From contig JAIXTP010000009.1 in NCBI GenBank assembly GCA_027483895.1, forward strand, positions 62,001-126,000: a stretch of DNA of 64,000 nt. The letters run 5' to 3'. This document shows positions 18,816 to 29,520 of the stretch, in pieces; the stretch's first letter is position 1, and each line of letters starts with the position of its first letter. This DNA comes from Hyphomicrobiales bacterium. GTDB taxonomy: Bacteria; Pseudomonadota; Alphaproteobacteria; Rhizobiales; Beijerinckiaceae. The position numbers and the translations under genes were made by a program. The notes beneath the pieces are model-generated. The model did no database searches. It saw nothing but the letters and a program-made list of their open reading frames with translations, and was not told the DNA's origin.

Positions 18816-20009
18816 ATGACGAGCGAACGGTCCTATCTCGACCACAACGCGACTGCCCCGCTGCGCCCCGCGGCGCGGGACGCGATGCTGGCCGTTCTGG
18901 GCCGGGTCGGGAACGCCTCATCGGTGCATCGCGAAGGGCGCGCGGCACGGGGCGCGATCGATCGGGCCCGCGAGGCCGTGGCGTCCCTGTGCGGCGCATC
19001 CGCCCGCGACGTGATCTTCACCTCGGGCGCCACCGAGGCCAATGTTCTCGCGCTCTCTCCCGCCGTCGAACTGGAAGCCCGGCCGGGCGCCGAAGGCGTG
19101 AAGGGTTTCGACCGGCTTCTGGTGCTCGCGACCGAACATCCCTGCGTTCTGGAAGGGCATCGCTTCCCGGCCCATCGCACCACATTGCTCGGCGTCGACC
19201 GGAACGGCGTGATCGATCTCGATGCACTGGATGCGGCCTTGTCCGAAGCGCGGGCGCAGGGCGAGCGGCCCCTCGTGGCGGTTCAGGCCGCGAACAACGA
19301 GACGGGCGTGCTGCAGCCGATCCCCGAGATCGCGCTGCGGGTCCATGCCGCGGGCGGGCTCCTGCATTGCGACGCCGTGCAGATCCCCGGCCGCCTCCCG
19401 GTGGATGCGGCCACGGCGGGTGCCGACATGCTGGCGCTTTCGGCGCACAAGCTCGGCGGGCCGCAGGGCGTCGGCGCGCTCGTGCTTCGTGCGGGCGGCA
19501 TCCATCTCCGCGACCGCCTGCTGCGCGGCGGCGGGCAGGAGCAGGGCGCCCGGGCGGGGACCGAGAACGCGGCGGGCATCGTCGGCTTCGGCGCCGCTGC
19601 CGCCGATCTCGTCGATACGCGGACGGAAGCGGAGCGTCTCCGCGCGTTGCGGGAGGAGACGGAGGCGGGTATCCGCTCCATCGCGCCCGACGCGGTGATC
19701 TTCGGCGCCGGGGCGGAGCGTCTGCCGAATACGACGGCGTTGGCGATTCCCGGGTTTGCGGCGGAAACGGCCCTGATGCGTTTCGACCTTGCGGGCGTGG
19801 CGCTGTCCTCCGGGTCGGCCTGTTCTTCGGGCAAGGTGCGGCGTTCGCATGTGCTCGTCGCCATGGGCGTCGCGCCCGAACTTGCGGCCTGCGCGCTGCG
19901 CGTGAGCTACGGCTCGACGTCGTCGCGCGCGGACGTGATCCGATTTCTGCGGGAACTCGAAAATAGTTTGGGTTCCCGCAAAGACGTGGGCGGCGTCCGC
20001 GCCGCCTAG
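18816..20009 (+). CDS. NifS/IscS-like cysteine desulfurase, first gene of the suf operon
   Basis: PLP enzyme that takes sulfur from cysteine as an enzyme-bound persulfide for Fe-S cluster building. The start is set at 18816 (MTSERSYLDHNATAP), where the family's typical N-terminus begins. The 397-residue protein shows the PLP lysine in LSAHKLGGPQG (about residue 212) and the active cysteine in SGSACSSGKVRRSHVL (about 335). The long flexible active-site loop is that of group I (NifS/IscS) enzymes, unlike the SufS gene further down. Having both types in one operon is common in Rhizobiales, where this gene is often called sufS2. Confidence 0.9.
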   Translation: MTSERSYLDHNATAPLRPAARDAMLAVLGRVGNASSVHREGRAARGAIDRAREAVASLCGASARDVIFTSGATEANVLALSPAVELEARPGAEGVKGFDRLLVLATEHPCVLEGHRFPAHRTTLLGVDRNGVIDLDALDAALSEARAQGERPLVAVQAANNETGVLQPIPEIALRVHAAGGLLHCDAVQIPGRLPVDAATAGADMLALSAHKLGGPQGVGALVLRAGGIHLRDRLLRGGGQEQGARAGTENAAGIVGFGAAAADLVDTRTEAERLRALREETEAGIRSIAPDAVIFGAGAERLPNTTALAIPGFAAETALMRFDLAGVALSSGSACSSGKVRRSHVLVAMGVAPELAACALRVSYGSTSSRADVIRFLRELENSLGSRKDVGGVRAA

Positions 20010-20057
20010 TGCAACCAAGCCCACGGCCCTTGTAGCCGGAGAGGACGGAGAAACGAG

Positions 20058-21527
<1,470 letters not shown>

Positions 21528-21637
21528 TTCGATAAGCGTCGGGCCGTTCCCGCATCCCGCGTCCTTCCGCATCGGGCGGTCGAGGACGGGGGAGGGCGGA
21601 CCGGACCCGGCGGCCCGCACATCAAGGACACGAAACC

Positions 21638-22387
<750 letters not shown>

Positions 22388-22394
22388 GGGCGGC

Positions 22395-23717
22395 ATGACG
22401 GACATCACCCCCATCCGCACCCCCGCCGAGAGCGCGATCCTGTCGCGCTTTCCGGAGGTGAAGGCGTCGCTTCCCGGCACCTCCGCCGTGGCGACGCTCC
22501 GCGAGCAGGCCTTCGGCCGCTTCCAGGAAACCGGTCTGCCGCATCGGCGGATCGAAAAGTGGAAATACACCGATCTGCGCGCGCTGATGCGCGAGGCCGC
22601 CCCGATCGCGGCCGTGCCGACCGAAGCCGATCTCGCGATCGCGAAGGCGCTTCTCGCGGGCCTGCCCGATTTCGGTGCTGCGAACGTGACCGTAGTCAAC
22701 GGCCGCTTCGCGCCCTCGCTCTCCGATCTCGGCGCTCTGCCGGCGGGCGTGTCGGTCGTCGATCTCGGAGAGGCCCTCGGCTCGGGTCATCCGCTCGTCG
22801 TCGAGCGCATGGGCCGTGCGGCCGCGGCCGATGATGCGGCATTGTCGCTCAACGCGGCCTTCGTCGCGGGCGGCGCCATCCTGACCGTCGCGCCCGGCAC
22901 CGCGGTGGAACGTCCGATCGCGCTCCGCTTCGTGACGGTGGGCAATGCTTCGGCCGTTTATCCGCGCGCGCTGATCGAGATCGGCAAGGGCGCTTCGGTC
23001 ACGCTGATCGAGACGCATCTGTCGGCCGACGGCGTCGCCCATCAGGCGAACGAGGTGGTCGAGATCTTCGCGGGCGACGCGACGACCGTGGACCATATCC
23101 GCATCAACGCGCACGGCGATGCGGCGGTGGACGTGTCTTCCCTCGGCGTCGTTCTCGGCGGCGAGGCGAATCTGAGGACCTTCAACTTCGTCACCAACCC
23201 CGCGGCCGCCCGGCATCAGGTGTTCTTCCGCTTCGCGGGCGAGCATTCGACCGCGACGGTCTCGGGCGCCTCGCTGCTCAAAGGCAAGCGGCACGCCGAC
23301 ACGACGCTGTTCGTCGATCATGCCGTCGAGAACTGCGCGAGCCGCGAGATGTTCGCCCATGTGCTCGACGGGCAGGCCACCGGCGTGTTCCAGGGCATGA
23401 TCCTCGTGCGGCCCGAGGCGCAGAAGACGGACGGCAAGATGATGAGCCGCGCCGTCCTGCTCTCCGACGACGCGACGATGAACAACAAGCCCGAGCTCGA
23501 GATCTATGCCGACGACGTGGCCTGCGGCCATGGCGCGACGGTGGGCGCTCTCGACGAGGACCTCCTGTTCTATCTGCGTGCGCGCGGCCTGCCGAAGGCC
23601 GAGGCCGAGGCGCTGATGCTCGCCGCCTTCGTCGGCGAGGCACTGGAATCGATCGGGCATGACGGCGTCCGCGAGACGCTCGAAGGTCTGGTCGAAGCCT
23701 GGCTCAAGGCGCGCTGA
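22395..23717 (+). CDS. sufD: SufD, partner subunit of SufB
   Basis: Beta-helix protein that pairs with SufB and helps iron entry during cluster assembly. Its 440 residues include the typical C-terminal segment DDVACGHGATVGALDEDLLF with the conserved histidine implicated in iron binding. The N-terminal helical domain carries RRIEKWKYTDLRAL. It starts 7 bases after the sufC stop, so the two are surely cotranscribed. Confidence 0.95.
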   Translation: MTDITPIRTPAESAILSRFPEVKASLPGTSAVATLREQAFGRFQETGLPHRRIEKWKYTDLRALMREAAPIAAVPTEADLAIAKALLAGLPDFGAANVTVVNGRFAPSLSDLGALPAGVSVVDLGEALGSGHPLVVERMGRAAAADDAALSLNAAFVAGGAILTVAPGTAVERPIALRFVTVGNASAVYPRALIEIGKGASVTLIETHLSADGVAHQANEVVEIFAGDATTVDHIRINAHGDAAVDVSSLGVVLGGEANLRTFNFVTNPAAARHQVFFRFAGEHSTATVSGASLLKGKRHADTTLFVDHAVENCASREMFAHVLDGQATGVFQGMILVRPEAQKTDGKMMSRAVLLSDDATMNNKPELEIYADDVACGHGATVGALDEDLLFYLRARGLPKAEAEALMLAAFVGEALESIGHDGVRETLEGLVEAWLKAR

Positions 23718-23809
23718 CACCGGAAGGGGCGCGTCCCGCGCCCCTCCGCCGCGCCCCGCTGGGGCGACCTCTCCGGCCGTATGGGGCGGGGAGGGACCGA
23801 GGACCCGAA

Positions 23810-25036
23810 ATGACCCGACCCTTCGACGTCGAAGCCGTCCGAGCCGATTTCCCGATTCTGTCGAAGACGGTCTACGGAAAGCCGCTCGTCTATCTCGACA
23901 ACGCCGCGTCCGCTCAGAAGCCCCGCGCCGTCATCGAACGCATGGTGCATGCCTACGAGCACGAATACGCGAACGTCCATCGCGGCCTGCACTATCTCGC
24001 CAATGCCGCGACCGAGGCCTTCGAGGACGCGCGCGAGAAGGTGCGGGCTTTCCTGAATGCCGGCTCGACCGACGAGATCATCTTCACGCGGTCGGCGACC
24101 GAGGCGATCAATACGGTGGCCGCGAGCTTCGGCCGGGCGCATATCGGCCCGGGCGACGAGATCGTGCTCTCGATCATGGAGCACCATTCCAACATCGTGC
24201 CGTGGCACTTCCATCGCGAGCGCAACGGTGCCGTGATCAAATGGGCGCCGGTCGACGAGGACGGGAACTTCCTCCTCGACGAGTTCGAGAAGCTCCTCAC
24301 CGATCGCACCAAGATCGTCGCGATCACGCATATGTCGAACATGCTCGGCACGATCACGCCGATCCGCGAGATCGTGAAGCTGGCGCATGCCCGCGGCATT
24401 CCGGTGATGGTCGACGGCAGCCAGGGTGCGGTGCATCTGCCCGTGGACGTGCGCGATCTCGACGTCGATTTCTACGTCTTCACCGGCCACAAGGTTTACG
24501 GCCCCACGGGCATCGGCGTGCTCTACGGCAAGCGCGACCTGCTCGCGGCGCTCCCGCCCTTCAACGGCGGCGGGGAGATGATCTCGGTCGTCACCGAGGA
24601 CACGGTCACCTACAACGAGCCGCCGCATCGTTTCGAGGCGGGCACCCCGCCCATCGTGCAGGCCATCGGACTCGGCGCGGCGGTCGACTACATGATGAAG
24701 ATCGGCCGCGAGAATATCCTCGCGCAGGAAAACGCGCTGCGCGACCACGCGATGGAGCGGCTCGGCGCGATGAACTCGCTGCGCATCTTCGGCCGGGCGA
24801 AGGACAAGGGCGCGATCGTGTCCTTCGAGATGAAGGGCGCACATGCGCACGACGTCGCGACGGTGATCGACCGCTCCGGCATCGCCGTGCGCGCGGGCAC
24901 GCATTGCGCGCAGCCGCTGCTCGCGCGATACGGTGTGACTTCGACCTGCCGGGCGTCCTTCGCCTTCTACAACACGCTGGACGAAGTGGATCGGCTCGCC
25001 GAGGCGCTTCGGAAGGCCGAGAGTCTGTTCTCCTGA
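23810..25036 (+). CDS. sufS: SufS, group II cysteine desulfurase
   Basis: PLP-dependent enzyme producing persulfide sulfur for the SUF scaffold. The 408-residue protein starts with the family pattern FDVEAVRADFPILSKTVYGK. The PLP lysine lies in FTGHKVYGPTGIG (about residue 226) and the active cysteine in VRAGTHCAQPLLARYG (about 365), in the short loop typical of SufS. No sufE gene is seen in this window, so the sulfur carrier must be elsewhere or replaced. Confidence 0.96.
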   Translation: MTRPFDVEAVRADFPILSKTVYGKPLVYLDNAASAQKPRAVIERMVHAYEHEYANVHRGLHYLANAATEAFEDAREKVRAFLNAGSTDEIIFTRSATEAINTVAASFGRAHIGPGDEIVLSIMEHHSNIVPWHFHRERNGAVIKWAPVDEDGNFLLDEFEKLLTDRTKIVAITHMSNMLGTITPIREIVKLAHARGIPVMVDGSQGAVHLPVDVRDLDVDFYVFTGHKVYGPTGIGVLYGKRDLLAALPPFNGGGEMISVVTEDTVTYNEPPHRFEAGTPPIVQAIGLGAAVDYMMKIGRENILAQENALRDHAMERLGAMNSLRIFGRAKDKGAIVSFEMKGAHAHDVATVIDRSGIAVRAGTHCAQPLLARYGVTSTCRASFAFYNTLDEVDRLAEALRKAESLFS

Positions 25037-25048
25037 GAGTGCGGTGCC

Positions 25049-25423
25049 ATGAGCGAGTCCGAAATCGGCCCCAACAAGCCCGACATGGCGATCCCTTCGA
25101 CGCTCCCGCCCGAAGAGATCGACCGCCTCACCGACGACATCGTGGCCGCGCTCAAGACGGTGTACGACCCCGAAATTCCGTCCGACATCTATGAACTCGG
25201 GCTGATCTACCGCGTCGACATCGACGACGACCGGAAGGTCTCGATCGACATGACGCTGACCGCGCCGGGCTGCCCGGTGGCCGGCGAAATGCCGGGCTGG
25301 GTGGAGAATGCGGTCTCGACCGTGCAGGGCGTCCAGTCGGTCGAGGTGCGGATGGTTTTCGATCCGCCGTGGGACCAGAGCCGCATGTCCGACGAGGCGC
25401 GGGTGGCGCTGGACATGTGGTGA
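25049..25423 (+). CDS. sufT: SufT, DUF59/MIP18-family Fe-S maturation protein
   Basis: A 124-residue DUF59 protein helping maturation or transfer of Fe-S clusters. Family hallmarks are VYDPEIPSDIYELGLIY and TAPGCPVAGEMPGWVE, the latter with the conserved cysteine (near residue 75). It lies 12 bases downstream of sufS in the same operon, which is the usual place for sufT in this group. Confidence 0.93.
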   Translation: MSESEIGPNKPDMAIPSTLPPEEIDRLTDDIVAALKTVYDPEIPSDIYELGLIYRVDIDDDRKVSIDMTLTAPGCPVAGEMPGWVENAVSTVQGVQSVEVRMVFDPPWDQSRMSDEARVALDMW

Positions 25424-25515
25424 GACCCGCCGGTTCAAATGCCGGCGGATCCGTACTACATTGAGGGCAGTTTCGCCCCGGACCTTGAAACCGGGCGGGA
25501 AGCGAGGATCCCCTG

Positions 25516-25905
25516 ATGAACTTTCTTTCGGGACTGAAGGTCATGTCGCTGAGCGACGCCGCGGCCGAACGGGTGCGGCAGATCGTGGCGGCGAGCGACA
25601 AGCCCGTGATCGGCATCCGCGTGGGCGTGCGCAACGGCGGCTGCGCCGGCATGTCCTACACGGTCGAGACCGCCGAGGACGTGCGCACCGGCGACGAGGT
25701 GGTCGAGGAGAAGGGCGTGAAGGTCCTCGTGGACCCGAAGGCCGTCCTGTTCCTTCTCGGCACCGAGATGGATTTCAAGACCACGAAATTCGCGTCGCAA
25801 TTCGTCTTCAACAATCCCAACCAGACGGCCGCCTGCGGCTGCGGCGAGTCCGTGACTCTGGCCCCCGCCGATCTGCCCGGCGGCATGGGCACGCCCGCGC
25901 ACTGA
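25516..25905 (+). CDS. sufA: SufA/HesB-type A-type Fe-S carrier
   Basis: Carrier that accepts clusters from the scaffold and passes them to apoproteins. The 129-residue product has the three conserved cysteines of the family: NGGCAGMSY (about residue 39) and AACGCGES (about 105 and 107). The annotated start MNFLSGLKVM adds nine residues before MSLSDAAAER, and both starts are possible; the first has a good upstream AGCGAGGA site. It is the last gene of the suf operon and is followed by a repeat element and a strong terminator. Confidence 0.93.
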   Translation: MNFLSGLKVMSLSDAAAERVRQIVAASDKPVIGIRVGVRNGGCAGMSYTVETAEDVRTGDEVVEEKGVKVLVDPKAVLFLLGTEMDFKTTKFASQFVFNNPNQTAACGCGESVTLAPADLPGGMGTPAH

Positions 25906-25930
25906 CGCACGGCTTCGGGCGCCTGAACCC

Positions 25931-26034
25931 CTCATTGCGAGGAGCGCAGCGACGCGGCAATCCATGCCGCGCCGATCCGGAGCTCGACCGTCCGGCATCA
26001 GCGGGATTGCTTCGCTCTCGCTCGCAATGACGGA
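25931..26034. repeat. Palindromic intergenic repeat, copy 2
   Basis: Inverted arms near CATTGCGAGGAGCGCAGCGA (left) and GGATTGCTTCGCTCTCGCTC (right), with about 40 bases between them. It follows sufA. Same family as the elements at 8816-8920 and 29407-29509. Confidence 0.75.
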
Positions 26035-26043
26035 ATGAATAAA

Positions 26044-26071
26044 GGCCCCCGATCGATCGGGGGCCCTTTTT
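26044..26071. terminator. Bidirectional terminator between suf operon and rhlE
   Basis: A perfect 22-base palindrome (arms GGCCCCCGATC) followed by a run of five T, with an A-rich edge on the other side. It can end both the suf operon transcript and the convergent rhlE transcript. Confidence 0.85.
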
Positions 26072-26095
26072 GATTTCTTGGCAGCGACGCTTGCT

Positions 26096-27613
26096 TCAGC
26101 GGCCCTTCGTCGACCGCATCAGGAAGCCCGGGATCTCCGTGCCGAAGCCGACCGGGGTCGGCTCGCGGTCGTCCTCGCGGTCGCGGCGCCGAGGTTCGCG
26201 GCGGCGATCGTCGCCCCGCGTTTCCTGCGGCGCACGGGCGACTTCCTCGCGCGGCTCGCGCCGTTCGGGACGACGCTTTTCGCGCGGGGCGGTCTCCGTC
26301 TCGACGGCCTCCGCGGCAACGGTCGGGACGACCTCGGTCTCGGCCGGCACTTCGGAACGGCTCGGGCGACGCTCACGTCCCCCGCGGTCCCGACCGCCGC
26401 GCTCGCCGCCACGGCCGGAGCGTTCTCCGCGACCGCCGCGGCCGCCGCGATCACGACGTTCGCCGGGCTCGGGCTCGGGCAATTCGTCGAGCTTGGGGCC
26501 CTGCCATTCGATGGACGTCTTGATCAGGCCTTCGACGCCGGCCAGCGACTTGCGGTCGTCGGCGGTCACGATGGTGAAGGCTGCGCCCTTGCGTCCCGCG
26601 CGGCCCGTGCGGCCGATGCGGTGGACATAGTCTTCGGCATGGTGCGGCACGTCGAAATTGAAGACGTGGCTGACGTCGGGAATGTCGAGCCCGCGTGCGG
26701 CGACGTCGGAGGCGACGAGGAGCTGCGTGGTCCCGTTCCGGAACGCTTCCAGCGCCGCCATGCGGGAGCGCTGGTCCATGTCGCCGTGCAGCGCCGCCAC
26801 GTTGAAGCCATGACGGCTCAGCGATTTGTAGAGGGCCTGAACGTCGATCTTCCGGTTGCAGAAGATGATCGCGTTCTTGAGCTCCTCGGCTTCGCGGATC
26901 AGGCCGCGGAGGATGTCGCGCTTCGCCCAGTCCTGCGGCTGCGAGGCGACGAGGCGCTGCGTGATCGTGGATGCCGTGGTCGACTGGCGCGCCACCTCGA
27001 TCCGCACCGGGTTGTGCAGGAAGGTCTCGGTGAGGCGCTGGATCTCGGGCGGCATCGTCGCGGAGAAGAACAGCGTCTGCCGGGTGAAGGGCACCATACG
27101 GCAGATCTTTTCGATATCCGGGATGAAGCCCATGTCGAGCATGCGGTCGGCTTCGTCGATCACGAGGACCTCGATGCCGGTGAGCAGCAGCTTGCCGCGC
27201 TCGATATGATCGAGCAGGCGGCCGGGCGTCGCGATCAGCACGTCAACGCCGCGCGTGATCTTCATGTCCTGATCGCCGAAGGAGACGCCGCCGATCAACA
27301 GCGCGACCGACAGCTTCTGGCCGGCGCCGTATTTCGTGAAGCTCTCCTCCACCTGCGCGGCGAGTTCCCGCGTCGGTTCAAGGATCAGCGTGCGCGGCAT
27401 GCGTGCCCGTGCGCGGCCCTGCTCGAGAACCGTCAGCATCGGCAACGTGAAGGCGGCCGTCTTGCCGGTTCCCGTCTGGGCGATGCCCAGCACGTCGCGG
27501 CGAGCCAGCACCTGCGGGATCGCCTGCGCCTGAATGGGGGTGGGGGTGTCGTATCCGGAGGCTTTGACCGCCTCGAGGACTTTGTCGCTCAGTCCGAGTT
27601 CGTCGAATGTCAT
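26096..27613 (-). CDS. rhlE: DEAD-box RNA helicase, RhlE type
   Basis: ATP-dependent RNA helicase for ribosome assembly or RNA decay. The start is placed at 27613 (MTFDELGLSDKV), which begins the Q-motif region; the open frame extends 17 codons upstream. The 505-residue protein shows AQTGTGKTA (motif I), PTRELAAQ, DEADRMLDMGF (motif II), SAT (III) and HRIGRTGRAGR (VI). The C-terminal 130 residues are rich in Arg, Gly and Glu with RGG-like repeats, a typical unstructured RNA-binding tail. It may act with RNase E in the degradosome (inference from other alphaproteobacteria). Confidence 0.94.
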   Translation of the reverse strand: MTFDELGLSDKVLEAVKASGYDTPTPIQAQAIPQVLARRDVLGIAQTGTGKTAAFTLPMLTVLEQGRARARMPRTLILEPTRELAAQVEESFTKYGAGQKLSVALLIGGVSFGDQDMKITRGVDVLIATPGRLLDHIERGKLLLTGIEVLVIDEADRMLDMGFIPDIEKICRMVPFTRQTLFFSATMPPEIQRLTETFLHNPVRIEVARQSTTASTITQRLVASQPQDWAKRDILRGLIREAEELKNAIIFCNRKIDVQALYKSLSRHGFNVAALHGDMDQRSRMAALEAFRNGTTQLLVASDVAARGLDIPDVSHVFNFDVPHHAEDYVHRIGRTGRAGRKGAAFTIVTADDRKSLAGVEGLIKTSIEWQGPKLDELPEPEPGERRDRGGRGGRGERSGRGGERGGRDRGGRERRPSRSEVPAETEVVPTVAAEAVETETAPREKRRPERREPREEVARAPQETRGDDRRREPRRRDREDDREPTPVGFGTEIPGFLMRSTKGR

Positions 27614-27798
27614 ACGGGTTGCCGCCCTCGATGCGGCCGGACGGCGCCGATGCGCTCGCGTCATTTGGAAGGGGCCGAGGCGGAAGCGCCTCGAAAAAAG
27701 CTCTTACGAGCGCGTTGCACCATAGGGAGAAATTCGCACAAGTCAATGAAACGCACGGTCTGCGCGATTCGGCAGGCCGGCTTTCGCGGGAATCCCGG

Positions 27799-28488
27799 AT
27801 GTCCGAACCGATCGTCTTCATCCCCGGTCTGGCCTGCACGGCCGAGCTCTACGCGCCCCAGGCCCCGCTCGGTAAGGCGCGCGACATAGTCGTCGTCGAT
27901 CATCTGCGCGATGATTCCATCGGGGCCATCGCGGCCCGTTTCCTCGCGGGCGCTCCGGAGCGCTTCTCGCTGGCGGCGCTTTCGATGGGCGGCTACATCG
28001 CGTTCGAGATCATGCGGCGCGCGCCCGAGCGGGTCACGCGTCTCGCCCTTCTCGATACGACGGCGCGCCCCGAGATCCCCGAGGCGACCGAGCGCCGCCT
28101 GCGCCTGATCGAGATCGCCCATGCGGGTCGGCTGCGCGATGTTCATGCGCTGTCGTGGGAGCGCTCCGTCCATCCCTCCCGTTTCGCCGATGCGGCGCTC
28201 GAAGAGGTCGTCTTCCGCATGCTGGAGGACACCGGGGCTGAGGCCTTCGAGCGCCAGCAACGGGCGATCATCGCCCGCGAGGATTCGCGACCTTCGCTTT
28301 CTGCGATCCGCGTTCCGACCCTGATGCTGGTCGGGGCGGAGGACGTGATCACGCCCGTCGAGGTCGCGCGTGAGATTTCCGACGCGATACCGGGCGCGGA
28401 ACTGATCATCGTCCCCGAATGCGGGCACCTCTCAACGCTGGAGCGGCCCGAGGCGGTCAATGCGGCGCTCTCCCGCTTCCTCGCCTGA
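27799..28488 (+). CDS. Alpha/beta hydrolase
   Basis: A 229-residue protein starting at MSEPIVFIPG. It has the oxyanion loop FIPGLACTAELY, the nucleophile elbow ALSMGGYIAFE (Ser near residue 79), an Asp in VGAEDVITP and a His in ECGHLSTLERP. The triad is therefore intact. The closest general types are proline-iminopeptidase-like or 3-oxoadipate-lactonase-like hydrolases; the substrate is not evident. The next gene, mepA, starts 2 bases after its stop, so they are cotranscribed. Confidence 0.8.
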   Translation: MSEPIVFIPGLACTAELYAPQAPLGKARDIVVVDHLRDDSIGAIAARFLAGAPERFSLAALSMGGYIAFEIMRRAPERVTRLALLDTTARPEIPEATERRLRLIEIAHAGRLRDVHALSWERSVHPSRFADAALEEVVFRMLEDTGAEAFERQQRAIIAREDSRPSLSAIRVPTLMLVGAEDVITPVEVAREISDAIPGAELIIVPECGHLSTLERPEAVNAALSRFLA

Positions 28489-28489
28489 C

Positions 28490-29401
28490 ATGCGGCGCGT
28501 CGCGGGTCGGCTTCTGACGCTTGCTTTCGTAGCACTTGCAGCGCCGGCGCTCGCCCAGACCCCCGGCGACCCCCGGGCTGTCCGGCCGACGGGCCCCGTC
28601 GTCGTGACCGATCCGAACCTGCCCGCGAAAGACTTCTTCGGGCGAGCCGGGAGCGGCAGTCCGGGGCGTGCGGATCCGATCGGCTTCTATTCCAAGGGCT
28701 GCCTCCAAGGCGCCGTCGAGCTGCCGGCGGACGGCCCGAACTGGCAAGTGATGCGGCCCTCGCGCAATCGCGCCTGGGGCCATCCCGAGACGATCGCCTT
28801 CCTCACGCGCATGGCGCAGGCCGTTCCGGCCGAGACCGGCTGGCCCGGTCTGCTCGTCGGCGACATCAGCCAGCCGCGGGGAGGGCCCATGCTGACCGGC
28901 CACGCCTCGCACCAACTCGGCCTCGACGTCGATCTCTGGCTCACCCCGATGCCGACGCGCCGGCTTTCCCGTGAGGAGCGGGAAACGATGTCGGCGGTGA
29001 AGATGGTCCGCGACGACGGGCTCGATGTTGCGCCCGACCGCTGGACCCCGGCGCATCTCTCCCTCGTGCGGATGCTGGCACGCGAGCCCGCGGCCGAACG
29101 AGTCTTCGTCAATGCCGCGATCAAGAAAGAGCTCTGCCGCAGCGCGGGCCCGGATCGCTCATGGTTGGGTAAGGTGCGGCCGATCTGGGGGCATGATTAC
29201 CACCTCCATGTCCGGCTCGCCTGTCCGGCCGACGCATCCGACTGCGTCGCGCAGGACGGCCCGCCGCGCGGCGACGGCTGCGATGCCTCGCTCGACTGGT
29301 GGTTCACCGACGAGGCGCTGCACCCGAAGCCCTCCAAGCCCCGCCCGCCGTTGAAACTAGCGGATCTGCCGGCGGCCTGCAGGGCCGTGCTGACGCGGTA
29401 G
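28490..29401 (+). CDS. mepA: Penicillin-insensitive murein endopeptidase
   Basis: Periplasmic LAS-type zinc peptidase that cuts D-Ala-mDAP cross-links. The start is at 28490, where a signal peptide begins (about residues 1-22, ending near APALAQ). The 303-residue protein contains the metal-site motifs TGHASHQLGLDVDLW and WGHDYHLHVRL. Several paired cysteines (in SKGCLQGAV, ELCRSAG, LACPADASDC, GDGCDAS) suggest periplasmic disulfides, as in E. coli MepA. Confidence 0.93.
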   Translation: MRRVAGRLLTLAFVALAAPALAQTPGDPRAVRPTGPVVVTDPNLPAKDFFGRAGSGSPGRADPIGFYSKGCLQGAVELPADGPNWQVMRPSRNRAWGHPETIAFLTRMAQAVPAETGWPGLLVGDISQPRGGPMLTGHASHQLGLDVDLWLTPMPTRRLSREERETMSAVKMVRDDGLDVAPDRWTPAHLSLVRMLAREPAAERVFVNAAIKKELCRSAGPDRSWLGKVRPIWGHDYHLHVRLACPADASDCVAQDGPPRGDGCDASLDWWFTDEALHPKPSKPRPPLKLADLPAACRAVLTR

Positions 29402-29406
29402 AGCTC

Positions 29407-29509
29407 TTCATTGCGTGGAGCGAAGCGACGCGGCAATCCACCTTCAGAGGCGGAGTGCGGCGTCGAAGCGGGGAAACCGGATTGCTAGGCTTGCGCTCGC
29501 AACGACGGG
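29407..29509. repeat. Palindromic intergenic repeat, copy 3
   Basis: Arms related to CATTGCGTGGAGCGAAGCGA and to GGATTGCTAGGCTTGCGCTC, inverted around a spacer of about 40 bases. It fills the 119-base gap between the convergent mepA and parE. The right arm is more diverged than in the other two copies. Confidence 0.65.
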
Positions 29510-29520
29510 CGAGGGGCGCC

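Noticed and set aside
23659..25194. 511-codon plus-strand frame overlapping sufS and sufT
   Set aside because: It is a second frame of sufS; composition is Arg-rich and no start or family fits.
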